A DNA stretch of 64,000 bases from Serratia liquefaciens (GCF_027594825.1 NZ_CP088930.1:3781019-3845018); one strand, 5' to 3'. Shown: positions 48,116 through 58,022, counted from the stretch's first letter. Notes: generated by a model from the sequence alone, not told the origin. Numbers and translations are program-made.

Positions 48116-48880
48116 TTACAAACCGTACACCAGGCTGATAGAAGTGGTGGTGTCGGTATTCTTCGGCGCAGAGGCTGGAGGTTTGCTGTTGTAAGTCACG
48201 GTGTAAGCCAGACGCAGAGCGAACTTCTCATTGATGGCAACGCTGAGTGCGGTTTCGGAGTTCAGCGTGGTTTCTTCGTTCGCCAGAGCGGAAACGCCTT
48301 CAGAGAACTTGGTGTTGTCGGTCAGCTGGTATGAATAGTTGGCTGCGCCGTAAGCCAGTGCTTTGGTTGAACGCCCGCCGCCATGGTATTCGTCGTGACG
48401 TACGCCCGGACCGAATTCAACTCGCAGATCGCTAAGCGGCCCATTGAGGATTTGGCGACCGTAACCGCCGGTCAGCGTGGAACGGGAATCATAGCCGTTG
48501 AAGCGGTCGCTCAGCCAACTTGCCTGACCGAACAGGTAGTTGCGGTCGGAAAGATTATAACGGGTACGGCCGCCGGCCTGATACTTCTCTGACGAGCGCA
48601 CGTTGGAGGATGTGGTGTTGTTGGCCGCTCCCCAAAGGCTGTAGGCGGCATCGCTGTTGAACCAGGTCATGCTGGTATTGGCCAACAGGGTAGAGCTTTG
48701 TGAGTTGCCTGACTGCGAGTTGTAACCGGCCTGGACGTTGCCTTCAAACGGTTTTTTCGCGGTGGCCGGATCGTCCATCGCGGTGAAAAGCGTATTGTCG
48801 GCAAGGGCTGAAACACTGGTGAAAGTCGTTAAGCAGCTAATGAACAGCGGAATAGCGCGGCGAGCGCGTAAAGAGAGCAT
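48116..48880 (-). CDS. DUF481 family outer-membrane protein (YdiY-like)
   Basis: 254 aa with a signal peptide (MLSLRARRAIPLFISCLTTFTSVSALA, cut near residue 27). The mature part is rich in Gly, Ser, Asn, Tyr and alternating residues (GNVQAGYNSQSGNSQSSTLLANTSMTW), typical of a beta-barrel, and ends in an aromatic/hydrophobic LVYGL. This pattern fits DUF481 (YdiY, acid-inducible in E. coli). Function unknown. It is a monocistronic unit. Confidence 0.8.
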   Translation of the reverse strand: MLSLRARRAIPLFISCLTTFTSVSALADNTLFTAMDDPATAKKPFEGNVQAGYNSQSGNSQSSTLLANTSMTWFNSDAAYSLWGAANNTTSSNVRSSEKYQAGGRTRYNLSDRNYLFGQASWLSDRFNGYDSRSTLTGGYGRQILNGPLSDLRVEFGPGVRHDEYHGGGRSTKALAYGAANYSYQLTDNTKFSEGVSALANEETTLNSETALSVAINEKFALRLAYTVTYNSKPPASAPKNTDTTTSISLVYGL

Positions 48881-49118
48881 TTTTGATCCAGTTGTTAAGA
48901 GTGGTTATAAGTGATTTCGGTCACATTATATCGGTTCGCCATTGCGACCAAAATAGCGACTATTAGCTTAAGTTTTTAATTTTTCCTCCTCACTTATTCA
49001 CTTTTCTTCTACTGACTTTTAACGCTGTTAACGGCATAAAATACTGATTGTCATTACTATTTGAAGGGATAATGATGTTGACGGCAACGGCAGGATCCCG
49101 TTGCCGCCAAGAAAGTGA

Positions 49119-50465
49119 TTACAGGAAGGTGGTGACCAGAAGATACCCGGTGATGCAGGAACACAGCACGCCGATCAGGCCTGGAATAATAAAGCTGTGG
49201 TTGATGATGAATTTGCCGATGCGCGTTGTTCCGGAGCGGTCAAAACCAATACAGGCCAAATCGCTTGGGTAAGTGGGCAAGACGAAGTAACCGTACGCGG
49301 CCGGGAAGAAAGCCAGCAGCATTTTGGGGTCGACACCCAGCTGCAGAGCCATTGGGGCAATGGCGGTGAGCGCAGCCGCCTGGCTGTTAACCAGCTTGGA
49401 AACCAGAAACAGAACGATCGCGTAAGTCCATGGCTGGCTTTTGACCACATCCTCCAACAGCAGCTTTAAGTCTCCCATATGTGCCTGGAAGAAGGTGTCA
49501 CTCATCCACGCCACGCCGAACACGGAAAAAATGGCGACCATACCGGCTTTGAAAACAGCGCCGTTGGCGATATCGCCGGGTTTGACTTTGCAGCCCATCA
49601 GAATAACGGCGCCGGCTATCAGCATCATCATCTGGATCACCAGATTCATCGACAGCGGTTTCAGTACCCCTTTGGCGTTTGCAAAGGAAGGGCGTAAGTC
49701 AGCGAAGGCCCCGAGAAGCACGACGATGGCGATAGCCGCAAAGAAGATCGCTGTGGACCAGTAAGCCTGCTTGGGGAATCTCTGGTTGAGCAGCGTTTCG
49801 GTGCTGCCAAAAATATAGGCTCGTTGCTCTGGATCTTTGATTTTCTCCTGGAATTCAGCGTCCTTATCCAGATCTTTACCGCGACGCAGGCTCCATAAGG
49901 CCGCCATTAATACCCCGACTAATGAAGCCGGGATCGAAACGGCAAGAATCTCTACCAGCGTGTAAGCTTTGCCAATCCCATGTCCTGCGGCAATGATTGA
50001 AACCAGGGAGACTACGGCGACGGAAACCGGCGAAGCCGTGATGGCCATTTGAGAGGCGACGGAAGCCACGGCCATTGGGCGTTCTGGGCGGATCCCTTTT
50101 TTGATGGCGATATCGGAAATGATCGGGAACATGGTGTACACCACATGGCCCGTACCGCACAGGAAGGTCAGAGTCCAGGTGGTGAAAGGGGCAAGCAGCG
50201 TGATGTGCTGAGGGTGGCGGCGCAGCAGTCGCTCTGCATATTGCATCATCACGTTCAAACCGCCGGCAGTTTGCAACACCGAAGCGCAACCTATCACGGC
50301 AAGAATGGTGAGCATAACCTCAACCGGAGGTTTACCTGGCTCCAGCCCGAATATAAAACACAACAGGAATAAACCAATACCGCTTATTAGGCCCAGCCCC
50401 ATACCGCCAAACCGAGTGCCGACTAATAAACAGATTATAATAATGGAGAACTGCAAAGTGATCAT
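49119..50465 (-). CDS. Anaerobic C4-dicarboxylate transporter (DcuA/DcuB family)
   Basis: Inner-membrane antiporter for fumarate, malate, aspartate and succinate, 448 aa with about ten hydrophobic segments. Blocks LCGTGHVVYTMFPIISDIAIKKGIRPERPMAVASVASQMAITASPVSVAVVSL and GYFVLPTYPSDLACIGFDRSGTTRIGKFIINHSFIIPGLIG are very close to E. coli DcuB, which I consider the nearest relative; DcuA is an alternative. E. coli dcuB is FNR- and DcuS/R-controlled, but I see no convincing FNR site in the A/T-rich upstream region. Confidence 0.88.
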   Translation of the reverse strand: MITLQFSIIIICLLVGTRFGGMGLGLISGIGLFLLCFIFGLEPGKPPVEVMLTILAVIGCASVLQTAGGLNVMMQYAERLLRRHPQHITLLAPFTTWTLTFLCGTGHVVYTMFPIISDIAIKKGIRPERPMAVASVASQMAITASPVSVAVVSLVSIIAAGHGIGKAYTLVEILAVSIPASLVGVLMAALWSLRRGKDLDKDAEFQEKIKDPEQRAYIFGSTETLLNQRFPKQAYWSTAIFFAAIAIVVLLGAFADLRPSFANAKGVLKPLSMNLVIQMMMLIAGAVILMGCKVKPGDIANGAVFKAGMVAIFSVFGVAWMSDTFFQAHMGDLKLLLEDVVKSQPWTYAIVLFLVSKLVNSQAAALTAIAPMALQLGVDPKMLLAFFPAAYGYFVLPTYPSDLACIGFDRSGTTRIGKFIINHSFIIPGLIGVLCSCITGYLLVTTFL

Positions 50466-51107
50466 GATAGTCCCTTGTCAAGAAATGAAAAGCTGCTGAC
50501 GCTCATACATTCTCAATGCAGGTGACACGGGTTCTGTCTACGCAGATTACCCCTAAAGAGGTGCGAACGAACAAGACCATAATTATTTATTTTTCGCGTG
50601 ATAACTGTGAGGTTACGCAATATTTATTCAATGGTTTTACTCATCTTTTCGTATTGAAATTTACAGATGAAAGTAATTGAAAATAAATCTCCGGTTAATT
50701 GTTTGTTATTTGTATTTCAGTTGTTTAGTTTTTAGGTAATTTGATTTTCCCGTTAAGGTTCTCTGCGGAGGAAAACGTAATCCTCAGGTTTTTTGCACGT
50801 CCGCTGGATGGGACTGTGGGCTGTTGAATTTCTGGTGTATATAATTGTTTACGATTTTGTCGGATTTTAGGATTTTGAGGCACCCAAAGGACCCTAGCGA
50901 GATCTCGCCTTAAAAATCATTAATAATCATTGTGTTAATTTGTTATCTTTGTTGTTTTTATTACTTCTTTAGCGCCTTTTATTTGTGGTAATTTTTTATT
51001 TACAGTAAATGGATTGAAATCTTTACATTTCGTGATAGGGTAAGAACCTGAAACGCTCAATGTTCTATCAACGCTTACGCATAACGGCAAACGACAGGAA
51101 TAGCATC
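50466..51107. other. A/T-rich dcu-aroF intergenic region
   Basis: About 640 bp between the divergent dicarboxylate transporter and aroF, strongly A/T-rich from 50580 to 51010. The right end carries two candidate TyrR boxes and the aroF leader. The left and middle should hold the transporter's promoter. I find no ORF, hairpin-terminated RNA or tRNA there. Confidence 0.5.
50987..51027 (+). promoter_or_regulatory. Two candidate TyrR boxes upstream of aroF
   Basis: GGTAATTTTTTATTTACA (50987-51004) and TGGATTGAAATCTTTACA (51010-51027) each satisfy the G-N14-C rule and carry the conserved right half TTTACA of the TyrR consensus TGTAAA-N6-TTTACA. They are 5 bp apart and about 80 bp before the aroF start. 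E. coli aroF-tyrA is TyrR-repressed. Confidence 0.55.
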
Positions 51108-52181
51108 ATGCAAAAAGACGCGCTCAATAACGTTCATATCAGTGCAGAACAAATTCTGATCACTCCGGAAGAGCTGAAAAACCAGTTCCCGCTCAGTGCC
51201 AGCGACGAGAATGAAATCGCCACTGCACGCAAAACCATCGCCGATATTCTGCAGGGGCGCGATCATCGCCTGCTGGTGGTGTGCGGACCTTGTTCTATTC
51301 ATGACCCGGATGCGGCACTGGATTACGCCCGTCATTTGAAAACCCTGTCGGCTGAATTGAGCGATCAGCTGTATATCGTTATGCGTGTCTATTTTGAAAA
51401 ACCTCGTACCACCGTCGGCTGGAAAGGTCTGATTAACGACCCGTACATGGACGGTTCGTTTGATGTTGAAGCCGGTCTGCACATTGCGCGTCGCCTGCTG
51501 CTGGACCTGGTTGGTATGGGCTTGCCGTTGGCGACCGAAGCGTTGGATCCGAACAGTCCGCAATACCTGGGCGATTTGTTCAGCTGGTCAGCGATTGGTG
51601 CGCGCACGACGGAATCACAAACTCACCGTGAGATGGCTTCAGGGCTGTCGATGCCGGTAGGTTTTAAAAACGGTACCGACGGCAGCCTGGGCACGGCGAT
51701 CAATGCTATGCGCGCCGCAGCAATGCCACATCGTTTTGTCGGTATAAATCAGGCTGGGCAAGTGTGCCTGCTGCAGACGCAGGGTAACCCTGATGGCCAT
51801 GTGATCCTGCGCGGTGGTAAAACGCCAAACTACAGCGCTGAGGACGTGGCGGCCTGTGAAAAACAGATGCTGGATGCGGGACTCCACCCGTCCTTGATGA
51901 TAGATTGCAGCCATGGCAACTCGAATAAAGACTATCGCCGTCAACCGGCGGTTGCCGAGTCCGTGGTAGAGCAGATCAAAGCGGGTAACCGTTCGATCAC
52001 CGGCATCATGCTGGAAAGCCACCTGCACGAAGGCAGCCAGTCGTCTGAGCAGCCGCGTGCAGATATGCGCTATGGGGTTTCTGTGACCGACGCCTGCATT
52101 AACTGGGAAAGTACAGAGACGCTGTTGCGCCATATGCACCAGGAACTCGGCGCCGTGCTGACGGCACGCACTGGAGAGTAG
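51108..52181 (+). CDS. aroF: 3-deoxy-7-phosphoheptulonate synthase, Tyr-sensitive
   Basis: First enzyme of the shikimate pathway (phosphoenolpyruvate + erythrose-4-phosphate to DAHP). The blocks VCGPCSIHD, RVYFEKPRTTVGWKGLINDP, EALDPNSPQYLGDLFSWSAIGARTTESQTHREMASGLS and DCSHGNSNKDY are intact. Start at ATG 51108 (MQKDALNNVHIS) behind CAGGAA gives 357 aa and matches E. coli AroF; the frame upstream to 51060 is leader. Coupling with tyrA (6-bp gap) marks it as the tyrosine-feedback isozyme. Confidence 0.97.
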   Translation: MQKDALNNVHISAEQILITPEELKNQFPLSASDENEIATARKTIADILQGRDHRLLVVCGPCSIHDPDAALDYARHLKTLSAELSDQLYIVMRVYFEKPRTTVGWKGLINDPYMDGSFDVEAGLHIARRLLLDLVGMGLPLATEALDPNSPQYLGDLFSWSAIGARTTESQTHREMASGLSMPVGFKNGTDGSLGTAINAMRAAAMPHRFVGINQAGQVCLLQTQGNPDGHVILRGGKTPNYSAEDVAACEKQMLDAGLHPSLMIDCSHGNSNKDYRRQPAVAESVVEQIKAGNRSITGIMLESHLHEGSQSSEQPRADMRYGVSVTDACINWESTETLLRHMHQELGAVLTARTGE

Positions 52182-52187
52182 TAAGTT

Positions 52188-53309
52188 ATGGTGGCTGAAC
52201 TGACCGCGTTGCGCGATCAAATCGACGAAGTGGATAAGGCGCTACTGGAGCTGCTGGCGAAACGCCTGCACCTGGTGGCGGAAGTAGGAGAGGTTAAAAG
52301 CCACCATGGCTTGCCGGTGTATGTCCCTGAGCGTGAGGCGGCGATGCTGGCCTCGCGGCGCAAAGAAGCGGAAAACCTTGGCGTGCCGCCCGATCTGATT
52401 GAAGATGTGCTGCGCCGGGTGATGCGCGAGTCTTACGTCAGCGAGAACGACAAAGGCTTTAAAACGCTACACCCGCAACTGCGTCCGATCGTCATTATCG
52501 GCGGCAACGGTCAAATGGGGCGGTTGTTTAATCGCTTGCTGACGCTGTCCGGTTACCAGGTCAAAGTGTTGGACCAGGAAGACTGGGCTCAGGCTGATGC
52601 GCTGCTGGCCGATGCCGGTATGGTCATTGTCAGCGTGCCTATTCACGTGACCGAACAGGTGATTGAGCGGTTACCGCCATTGCCTGCCGACTGTATTTTG
52701 GTTGATCTGGCCTCGGTAAAAAATCGCCCGTTGAATGCCATGCTGGCGGCGCACAGCGGCCCCGTGGTGGGGTTGCATCCGATGTTTGGCCCAGACGTTG
52801 GCAGCGTGGCCAAGCAGGTGGTGGTCTATTGTGATGGCCGCGAACCGCAAGCCTACCAATGGTTACTCGAACAGCTGCAGGTATGGGGTGCGCGTTTGCA
52901 CCGCATCAGCGCGGTTGAGCACGATCAGAACATGGCGTTTATTCAGGCGTTACGCCACTTCGCGACCTTTGCCTACGGCTTGCATCTGGCGGAAGAAAAC
53001 GTGCAGCTGGAGCAATTGCTGGCACTCTCTTCCCCGATCTATCGCCTGGAGTTGGCGATGGTCGGGAGGCTGTTTGCTCAAGACCCGCAGTTGTACGCGG
53101 ATATCATTATGTCTTCTGAAGAGAACATTGCGCTGATCAAGCGTTACTACCAGCGGTTTGGCGAGGCAATAAAACTGTTGGAGCAGGGCGATAAACAGGC
53201 GTTTATCCAGAGCTTCCAGAAGGTCGAGCATTGGTTTGGCGACTATGCGCAGCGTTTCCTGGTGGAAAGCCGCTCGCTGCTTCGTCAGGCGAACGACAGC
53301 CGGCAATAA
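52188..53309 (+). CDS. tyrA: Bifunctional chorismate mutase / prephenate dehydrogenase
   Basis: Converts chorismate via prephenate to 4-hydroxyphenylpyruvate for tyrosine. The AroQ chorismate mutase domain is residues 1 to about 90 ([30 protein letters not shown]). The NAD-binding dehydrogenase starts with [18 protein letters not shown] near residue 100. 373 aa as in E. coli. Second gene of aroF-tyrA; terminator at 53315 then converging pheA. Confidence 0.98.
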   Translation: MVAELTALRDQIDEVDKALLELLAKRLHLVAEVGEVKSHHGLPVYVPEREAAMLASRRKEAENLGVPPDLIEDVLRRVMRESYVSENDKGFKTLHPQLRPIVIIGGNGQMGRLFNRLLTLSGYQVKVLDQEDWAQADALLADAGMVIVSVPIHVTEQVIERLPPLPADCILVDLASVKNRPLNAMLAAHSGPVVGLHPMFGPDVGSVAKQVVVYCDGREPQAYQWLLEQLQVWGARLHRISAVEHDQNMAFIQALRHFATFAYGLHLAEENVQLEQLLALSSPIYRLELAMVGRLFAQDPQLYADIIMSSEENIALIKRYYQRFGEAIKLLEQGDKQAFIQSFQKVEHWFGDYAQRFLVESRSLLRQANDSRQ

Positions 53310-53314
53310 GCGAT

Positions 53315-53343
53315 AAGGGTTCGGTCATGCCGAACCCTTTTTT
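53315..53343 (+). terminator. Rho-independent terminator after tyrA
   Basis: AAGGGTTCGG-TCATG-CCGAACCCTT followed by a T-run, six bases after the tyrA stop. Confidence 0.92.
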
Positions 53344-53350
53344 AATGTGT

Positions 53351-54508
53351 TCAGGACGGGTTAACCGGTACCACGGTGTCGCTTGGGTAACATCCCAGCA
53401 CCTTCAGCGAGCGGGTGATAGGCGTCAGATCTCTCAATGCCTTCTGCATCGCTTCAGACCGCAGGTTAGCCTGCACATCGATATAAAACATTTCTTCCCA
53501 CGGGTTACCGTTAATCGGGCGAGATTCCAGCTTGGTCATGATGATGCCGTTGTCGCGCAGTACCAACAGCGCTTCCACCAAGGCACCCGACTGCTGGCCT
53601 GTAGCCATAATCAGCGTAGTTTTAGCCGGTACCTGCTCAGAAACTTCGATAGCCTTGCGTGCCAATACGATGAAGCGGGTAATGTTCTGCTGCTGATTGG
53701 CCAGATTATGTTCCAGTACCTGCAGGCCATAGAGTGCGCCGCCGGCTTCGCTGCCCAGCGCCGCCGCTTTTGGTGAGTTCAACTTTGCCACTTTTTCCAT
53801 TGCCGCAGCGGTGCTTTCACAGTATTCGATTTTCCAGTGCGGGTAGCGATTAATGAACTGACTGCACTGCTGGAAAGGTTGCGGGTGGCTATAGACGGTT
53901 TCGATTTGGGCAAGGTCGGTATCACTGGCGATCAGCACACAGTGATCGATAGGGTTAGTCAGTTCACCGACGATCGACAGGCTGGTGTGTTGCAGCAGGT
54001 CGTAAACGTCATTAATAGAACCAGAGCTGGTGTTTTCGATCGGCAGGATGGCGTAATCCGCCTGACCGGTTTCGACCTGGGTGAAGATATCCTGGAATTT
54101 CTGGCAACCGCACTCGATCAACTGATCGAAATGGCGAGCGGCATATTGGCGGGCAGCCAGGTGCGAATAAGAGCCTTTCGGGCCAAGGAAAGCGATGCGG
54201 GCAGAATGCTGGCTGATTTGGTTGAGCTGGTGCTGCAGCAGTGCCTGCTGAGTCAGTACGGAGTCTTCGATAATCAGTTGGAACAGACGGGTGACGTAAA
54301 ATCCGTCCAGATCGTAGGGTTTGGCTGCGGCGATCAGCGCATCCAGCAGATCCCGCTCGCGCTCTTTATCACGGATTGGCCGATGGGAGTGAAGCTTGGT
54401 TCTTCCTACTTCTACCGCCAGCTCACGGCGTTCTGCCAGTAAAGACAGCAGTTTCAGATCCAGTGCGCTGATGCGTTTGCGCAGCACGAGTAACGGGTTG
54501 TCGGTCAT
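53351..54508 (-). CDS. pheA: Bifunctional chorismate mutase / prephenate dehydratase
   Basis: Makes phenylpyruvate for phenylalanine. Three domains are visible: AroQ chorismate mutase ([30 protein letters not shown], residues 8-90), prephenate dehydratase ([23 protein letters not shown] to about 285) and a C-terminal ACT regulatory domain with the [10 protein letters not shown] and [18 protein letters not shown]he-binding motifs. 385 aa. Preceded by the pheL attenuator; converges with tyrA. Confidence 0.98.
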   Translation of the reverse strand: MTDNPLLVLRKRISALDLKLLSLLAERRELAVEVGRTKLHSHRPIRDKERERDLLDALIAAAKPYDLDGFYVTRLFQLIIEDSVLTQQALLQHQLNQISQHSARIAFLGPKGSYSHLAARQYAARHFDQLIECGCQKFQDIFTQVETGQADYAILPIENTSSGSINDVYDLLQHTSLSIVGELTNPIDHCVLIASDTDLAQIETVYSHPQPFQQCSQFINRYPHWKIEYCESTAAAMEKVAKLNSPKAAALGSEAGGALYGLQVLEHNLANQQQNITRFIVLARKAIEVSEQVPAKTTLIMATGQQSGALVEALLVLRDNGIIMTKLESRPINGNPWEEMFYIDVQANLRSEAMQKALRDLTPITRSLKVLGCYPSDTVVPVNPS

Positions 54509-54551
54509 AATCAGCTTCTGCCTTATTTTTTATACGTCGTAAAATAGCCAT

Positions 54552-54580
54552 AAAAAAAGCCCCCTGGTTTCAGGAGGCTT
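54552..54580 (-). terminator. pheA attenuator
   Basis: Minus strand: AAAGCCTCCTG-AAA-CCAGGGGGCTTT plus T-run, between pheL and pheA. GGGAGGCGTTTCGTCG just after pheL is the competing upstream segment of an antiterminator. Classic phenylalanine attenuation layout. Confidence 0.88.
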
Positions 54581-54627
54581 TGCTGTTCGTCTTCGCATTC
54601 TTTATCACACGACGAAACGCCTCCCAA

Positions 54628-54675
54628 TCAGGGGAAGGTAAAAAAGAATGCGAAGAAAAACGGTTTACGGGCCAT
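54628..54675 (-). CDS. pheL: pheA operon leader peptide
   Basis: 15-residue peptide [15 protein letters not shown] with seven phenylalanines; ribosome stalling at the Phe codons under Phe-tRNA shortage should favour the antiterminator and pheA expression. E. coli PheL is [15 protein letters not shown], so only residues 2-4 differ. Too short for automatic gene finders and usually missed. Confidence 0.95.
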   Translation of the reverse strand: [15 protein letters not shown]

Positions 54676-54746
54676 GTGCTATCCAAAGTGTATGAGACAG
54701 GTTTTAAAGTAACCGCAGGCTTTTATCCCGTCAATAAAAAAACCAG

Positions 54747-54773
54747 ACAAAAAACGCGCCCTCAGGCGCGTTT
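54747..54773 (-). terminator. Terminator of raiA
   Basis: Minus strand: AAACGCGCC-TGAG-GGCGCGTTT followed by TTTGTC, 24 bases after the raiA stop. Confidence 0.85.
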
Positions 54774-54796
54774 GATGCGAAACAGCCGCTAAACGG

Positions 54797-55138
54797 TTAT
54801 TCCTGTTCCGGCTCCACTTCCGGAACGATGTCCTTCACGCTGGCGGCGGCACGGCGAGCTTCGCCTTTGTGCTGCACCTTATTCAACTGACGCTCCAGCT
54901 TGGCGATCAGTTCGTTAACGGCGGTGTACATGTCTTCATGTTTTGCGCTGGCGACCAGCGGGCCGTTAGGGGTGGTAATGGTGGCATCGGCAACAAACCC
55001 TTTCGGTTCTTTGGATAAGACGATATGAGGGTTAATCAGTTGGGCCTGCCATTTTTCCAGTTTGGTGAGACGGTCTTCGACGTGACTGCGGATTGCGGGA
55101 GTGATATCCATTTGTTTGCTGGTAATGTTCAATGTCAT
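54797..55138 (-). CDS. raiA: Ribosome-associated translation inhibitor RaiA (protein Y)
   Basis: Short-form hibernation factor that binds the decoding centre of 70S ribosomes in cold shock and stationary phase. 113 aa, [31 protein letters not shown] being the S30AE domain start; an acidic tail (VPEVEPEQE) closes it. It lies between pheL and bamD as in E. coli. A class-II-spaced CRP site upstream (55203-55218) suggests cAMP-CRP activation. Confidence 0.95.
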   Translation of the reverse strand: MTLNITSKQMDITPAIRSHVEDRLTKLEKWQAQLINPHIVLSKEPKGFVADATITTPNGPLVASAKHEDMYTAVNELIAKLERQLNKVQHKGEARRAAASVKDIVPEVEPEQE

Positions 55139-55202
55139 ATAACTTACCTCTCTGTCTTTCCGTCTTGGATGAGTCCAGCATACCGCGCTTTTTGCTTAAA
55201 TG

Positions 55203-55218
55203 CGTGATGAAAATCACG
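55203..55218 (-). promoter_or_regulatory. Candidate CRP site of raiA
   Basis: CGTGA-TGAAAA-TCACG, a near-symmetrical CRP site. On the minus strand a -10 TATGCT (55177-55182) would put the start near 55169-55170, so the site is centred close to -41.5 (class II). E. coli raiA is known to be CRP-activated. Confidence 0.6.
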
Positions 55219-55398
55219 TTTTTTTGTCACTTTTTGCAAAGTTAGTTCAATCTGTGATTCAGCATTTGAAATGGTCATCTAACGCTTGAGTCTTGGCAGC
55301 GGAACGCGCATTATTGAAAGGATAAGCGGTGTCGCACTCTTGCTAACATCGTGTTTTTGCTTGAGTATTTATCCTGCGCTGGCTAGATGCTCAGCCAA

Positions 55399-55426
55399 TA
55401 AAAACGGCAGCCGAGGCTGCCGTTTT
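55399..55426 (-). terminator. Terminator of bamD
   Basis: AAAACGGCAGCC-GA-GGCTGCCGTTTT, symmetrical, with T-rich sequence on the minus-strand side. It lies 25 bases after the bamD stop. Confidence 0.85.
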
Positions 55427-55450
55427 GTTTTTCTGCCGTTACTCACCAGA

Positions 55451-56182
55451 CTAAGCCGGGTTGGCGCTAATCACTTTGGCCACTTTGTCGGCCTGGCCGT
55501 TCAGTTGCAACTGCTTGTACGCATTTTCCATCAGCGGCAGCGCGTCGCGCGTCGCTTGAGTATCAGGGAATTCACGCAGCATCTGTTCGGCACGATTAAC
55601 GACCGCGACGTAGGCACCGCGTTTAGTGTAGTATTCCACCACCGAAAGCTCATACTTGGCCAGGCGGTCTTTCAGATACACCAAACGCTTGTTGGCATCG
55701 GTAACATACTGGCTGTTCGGGTACTGCTGAATCAGCTGGCTGAAATCGCGAAATGCAGCGCGGGCATGCTGTGGATCGCGGTCTGATCGATCGACCCCGA
55801 AGAAGCCTTGCAGTGCACTGTCATCCAACGCCATATCGGTCAGGCCACGCATATACATCACGTAGTCGATGTTTGGGTGCGTTGGGTTCAGACGCATGAA
55901 ACGATCGATAGATGCCTGAGCCATAGGTAAATCGGCAGATTTATAGTAGGCATAAATCAGATCCAACTGTACCTGCTGAGAGTAAGGTCCGAAAGGATAG
56001 CGGTTATCTAACGCTTCGAGTTGCGTAATCGCGCCCTTAAAGTTACCGTCCTGCAGTTTTTGCTGGGCAGTAGCATAGATTTCCGAAGGCGGGTTGTCGG
56101 GAACCGCATCCTTGGATGTGGAGCAACCTGCCAGCGCCAGGCTCAACGTGGCTGCCGCCACCAGATATTTCATACGCGTCAT
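55451..56182 (-). CDS. bamD: Outer-membrane protein assembly factor BamD
   Basis: Essential lipoprotein of the BAM complex that inserts beta-barrel proteins. The lipobox LAGC gives lipidated Cys19 ([20 protein letters not shown]), followed by TPR repeats ([51 protein letters not shown]). 243 aa compared with 245 in E. coli. Divergent from rluD over a 131-bp gap. Confidence 0.97.
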   Translation of the reverse strand: MTRMKYLVAAATLSLALAGCSTSKDAVPDNPPSEIYATAQQKLQDGNFKGAITQLEALDNRYPFGPYSQQVQLDLIYAYYKSADLPMAQASIDRFMRLNPTHPNIDYVMYMRGLTDMALDDSALQGFFGVDRSDRDPQHARAAFRDFSQLIQQYPNSQYVTDANKRLVYLKDRLAKYELSVVEYYTKRGAYVAVVNRAEQMLREFPDTQATRDALPLMENAYKQLQLNGQADKVAKVISANPA

Positions 56183-56313
56183 GACGTTTTGATTATCCTC
56201 AGGGTGTTATTCCGGGAGACTGTCCGTTAAGCTCCCGACAAAGACCAGTTACAATAGCACATTATATTAAACGGCATCGCCGTGAAAACCCAACGTTAAC
56301 GAAGAAGCTGCAT

Positions 56314-57291
56314 ATGGCACAACAAGTACAACTCACCGCAACGGTGGCCGAATCTCAACTCGGACAACGTTTAGATCAGGCTTTGGCCGAATTGTTCCCT
56401 GATTATTCACGATCTCGCATAAAAGATTGGATCCTGGACGATCGGGTGCAGGTCAATGGCAAAACGATAAACAAACCGAAAGAGAAGGTGCTGGGGGGAG
56501 AGACGGTCGCCATTGATGCACAGATTGAAGAAGAGGCCCGTTGGGAACCGCAGGACATCGCGCTGAATATCGTCTATGAAGACAGTGATATTCTGGTCAT
56601 CAACAAGCCGCGTGACCTGGTTGTGCACCCTGGCGCCGGTAACCCGGACGGCACGGTGCTCAATGCGCTACTGCATTACTATCCTGAAATTGCCGACGTC
56701 CCTCGTGCCGGCATCGTGCACCGTTTGGATAAGGACACTACCGGTCTGATGGTGGTGGCAAAAACCGTTCCTGCGCAAACCCGGTTGGTAGAAGCGCTGC
56801 AGGCACGCGAAATCACCCGCGAGTATGAAGCTGTCGCCATTGGCACCATGACCGCCGGCGGTACCGTCGAAGAGCCGATTTCGCGCCATTCGACCAAGCG
56901 TACCCATATGGCGGTGCACCCGATGGGGAAACCGGCGGTGACGCACTACCGCATTATGGAGCACTTCCGCGCACATACCCGTCTGCGTTTGCGTCTGGAA
57001 ACAGGCCGTACTCACCAGATCCGTGTACATATGTCGCATATTAACCACCCGCTGGTGGGGGATCAGCTATACGGTGGCCGTCCACGCCCGCCAAAAGGGG
57101 CTTCGGAGGCATTCATTGCTACGCTGCGCGGTTTTGATCGCCAGGCTCTGCACGCCACCATGCTGCGTTTATATCATCCCATCAGCGGTATCCAGATGGA
57201 GTGGCATGCGCCGCTGCCGCAGGATATGGTCGATCTGATTAACGCGCTGAAGCTTGATACCGAAGAATTCAAAGATCAGATGAACTGGTAA
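56314..57291 (+). CDS. rluD: 23S rRNA pseudouridine(1911/1915/1917) synthase RluD
   Basis: Modifies helix 69 of 23S rRNA. An S4-like RNA-binding domain (QRLDQALAELFPDYSRSRIKDWILDDRVQVNGK) is followed by the catalytic core with GIVHRLDKDTTGLMVVAKT (catalytic Asp) and GRTHQIRVHMSHI. 325 aa. Its stop codon overlaps the pgeF start (TAATG), so the genes are coupled. Confidence 0.97.
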   Translation: MAQQVQLTATVAESQLGQRLDQALAELFPDYSRSRIKDWILDDRVQVNGKTINKPKEKVLGGETVAIDAQIEEEARWEPQDIALNIVYEDSDILVINKPRDLVVHPGAGNPDGTVLNALLHYYPEIADVPRAGIVHRLDKDTTGLMVVAKTVPAQTRLVEALQAREITREYEAVAIGTMTAGGTVEEPISRHSTKRTHMAVHPMGKPAVTHYRIMEHFRAHTRLRLRLETGRTHQIRVHMSHINHPLVGDQLYGGRPRPPKGASEAFIATLRGFDRQALHATMLRLYHPISGIQMEWHAPLPQDMVDLINALKLDTEEFKDQMNW

Positions 57292-58022
57292 TGGATTCGC
57301 TTATCCTGCCCGATTGGCCACTGCCTGCAGGAGTTAAAGCCTGCAGCACCACCCGTAATGGTGGCGTTAGCCTGCCGCCGTACGGTTCACTCAATCTCGG
57401 CACTCACGTGGGTGACGAGGCTCAGGCAGTGGCGGATAACCGTCAACGTCTGGTCGCGGCGGCGAATCTGCCGCAGATGCCGGTTTGGCTGGAGCAAGTG
57501 CATGGCACGCGCGTAGTTCGGCTGGATGGGCAAACGCCTGCCGATCTGCAAGCGGATGCGGTTTACAGCAATGTGCCAGGGCAGGTGTGTGCGGTAATGA
57601 CAGCAGACTGCTTGCCGGTTTTATTCTGCTCGCAGTCTGGTGATGAAGTAGCAGCAGCCCATGCCGGTTGGCGTGGGTTGTGTAACGGCGTGCTCGAGCA
57701 GACTTTAGCGACGTTTTCCGCTGAACCTGCAGGCATCAGTGTTTGGCTCGGCGCGGCGATCGGCCCGCAGCAGTTTGAGGTGGGGCCGGAAGTTCGTGCG
57801 GCATTTATTGCCGTTGATGCCGCCGCTGAGCTGGCTTTTACGCCCCGTGGCGATAAATACCTCGCAGATATCTATTTATTGGCTCGTCAGCGTCTACAAC
57901 GTGCAGGGGTCGATGTCATCTACGGCGGTGATCGTTGTACGGTGAGCGAAATCAGTCATTTTTTCTCCTATCGACGCGACGGAATAACCGGACGTCTGGC
58001 AAGTTTAATCTGGCTGATATAA
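57291..58022 (+). CDS. pgeF: Multicopper polyphenol oxidase / purine nucleoside phosphorylase YfiH (PgeF)
   Basis: DUF152 family protein, 243 aa. Conserved metal/catalytic blocks are LEQVHGTRV (His), MTADCLPVLFC (Cys), AAHAGWRGL (His) and GGDRCTVSE. E. coli YfiH has been reported to edit misincorporated L-Ser in peptidoglycan precursors and homologues to act as purine nucleoside phosphorylases, so the physiological role is open. The start overlaps the rluD stop by one base; clpB follows under its own promoter. Confidence 0.92.
   Translation: MDSLILPDWPLPAGVKACSTTRNGGVSLPPYGSLNLGTHVGDEAQAVADNRQRLVAAANLPQMPVWLEQVHGTRVVRLDGQTPADLQADAVYSNVPGQVCAVMTADCLPVLFCSQSGDEVAAAHAGWRGLCNGVLEQTLATFSAEPAGISVWLGAAIGPQQFEVGPEVRAAFIAVDAAAELAFTPRGDKYLADIYLLARQRLQRAGVDVIYGGDRCTVSEISHFFSYRRDGITGRLASLIWLI

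Larger units (their letters stand above)
55139..55450. other. raiA-bamD intergenic region
   Basis: About 310 bp. It contains the raiA promoter with a CRP-type site at the left and the bamD terminator at the right. I see no gene in the middle. Confidence 0.5.
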
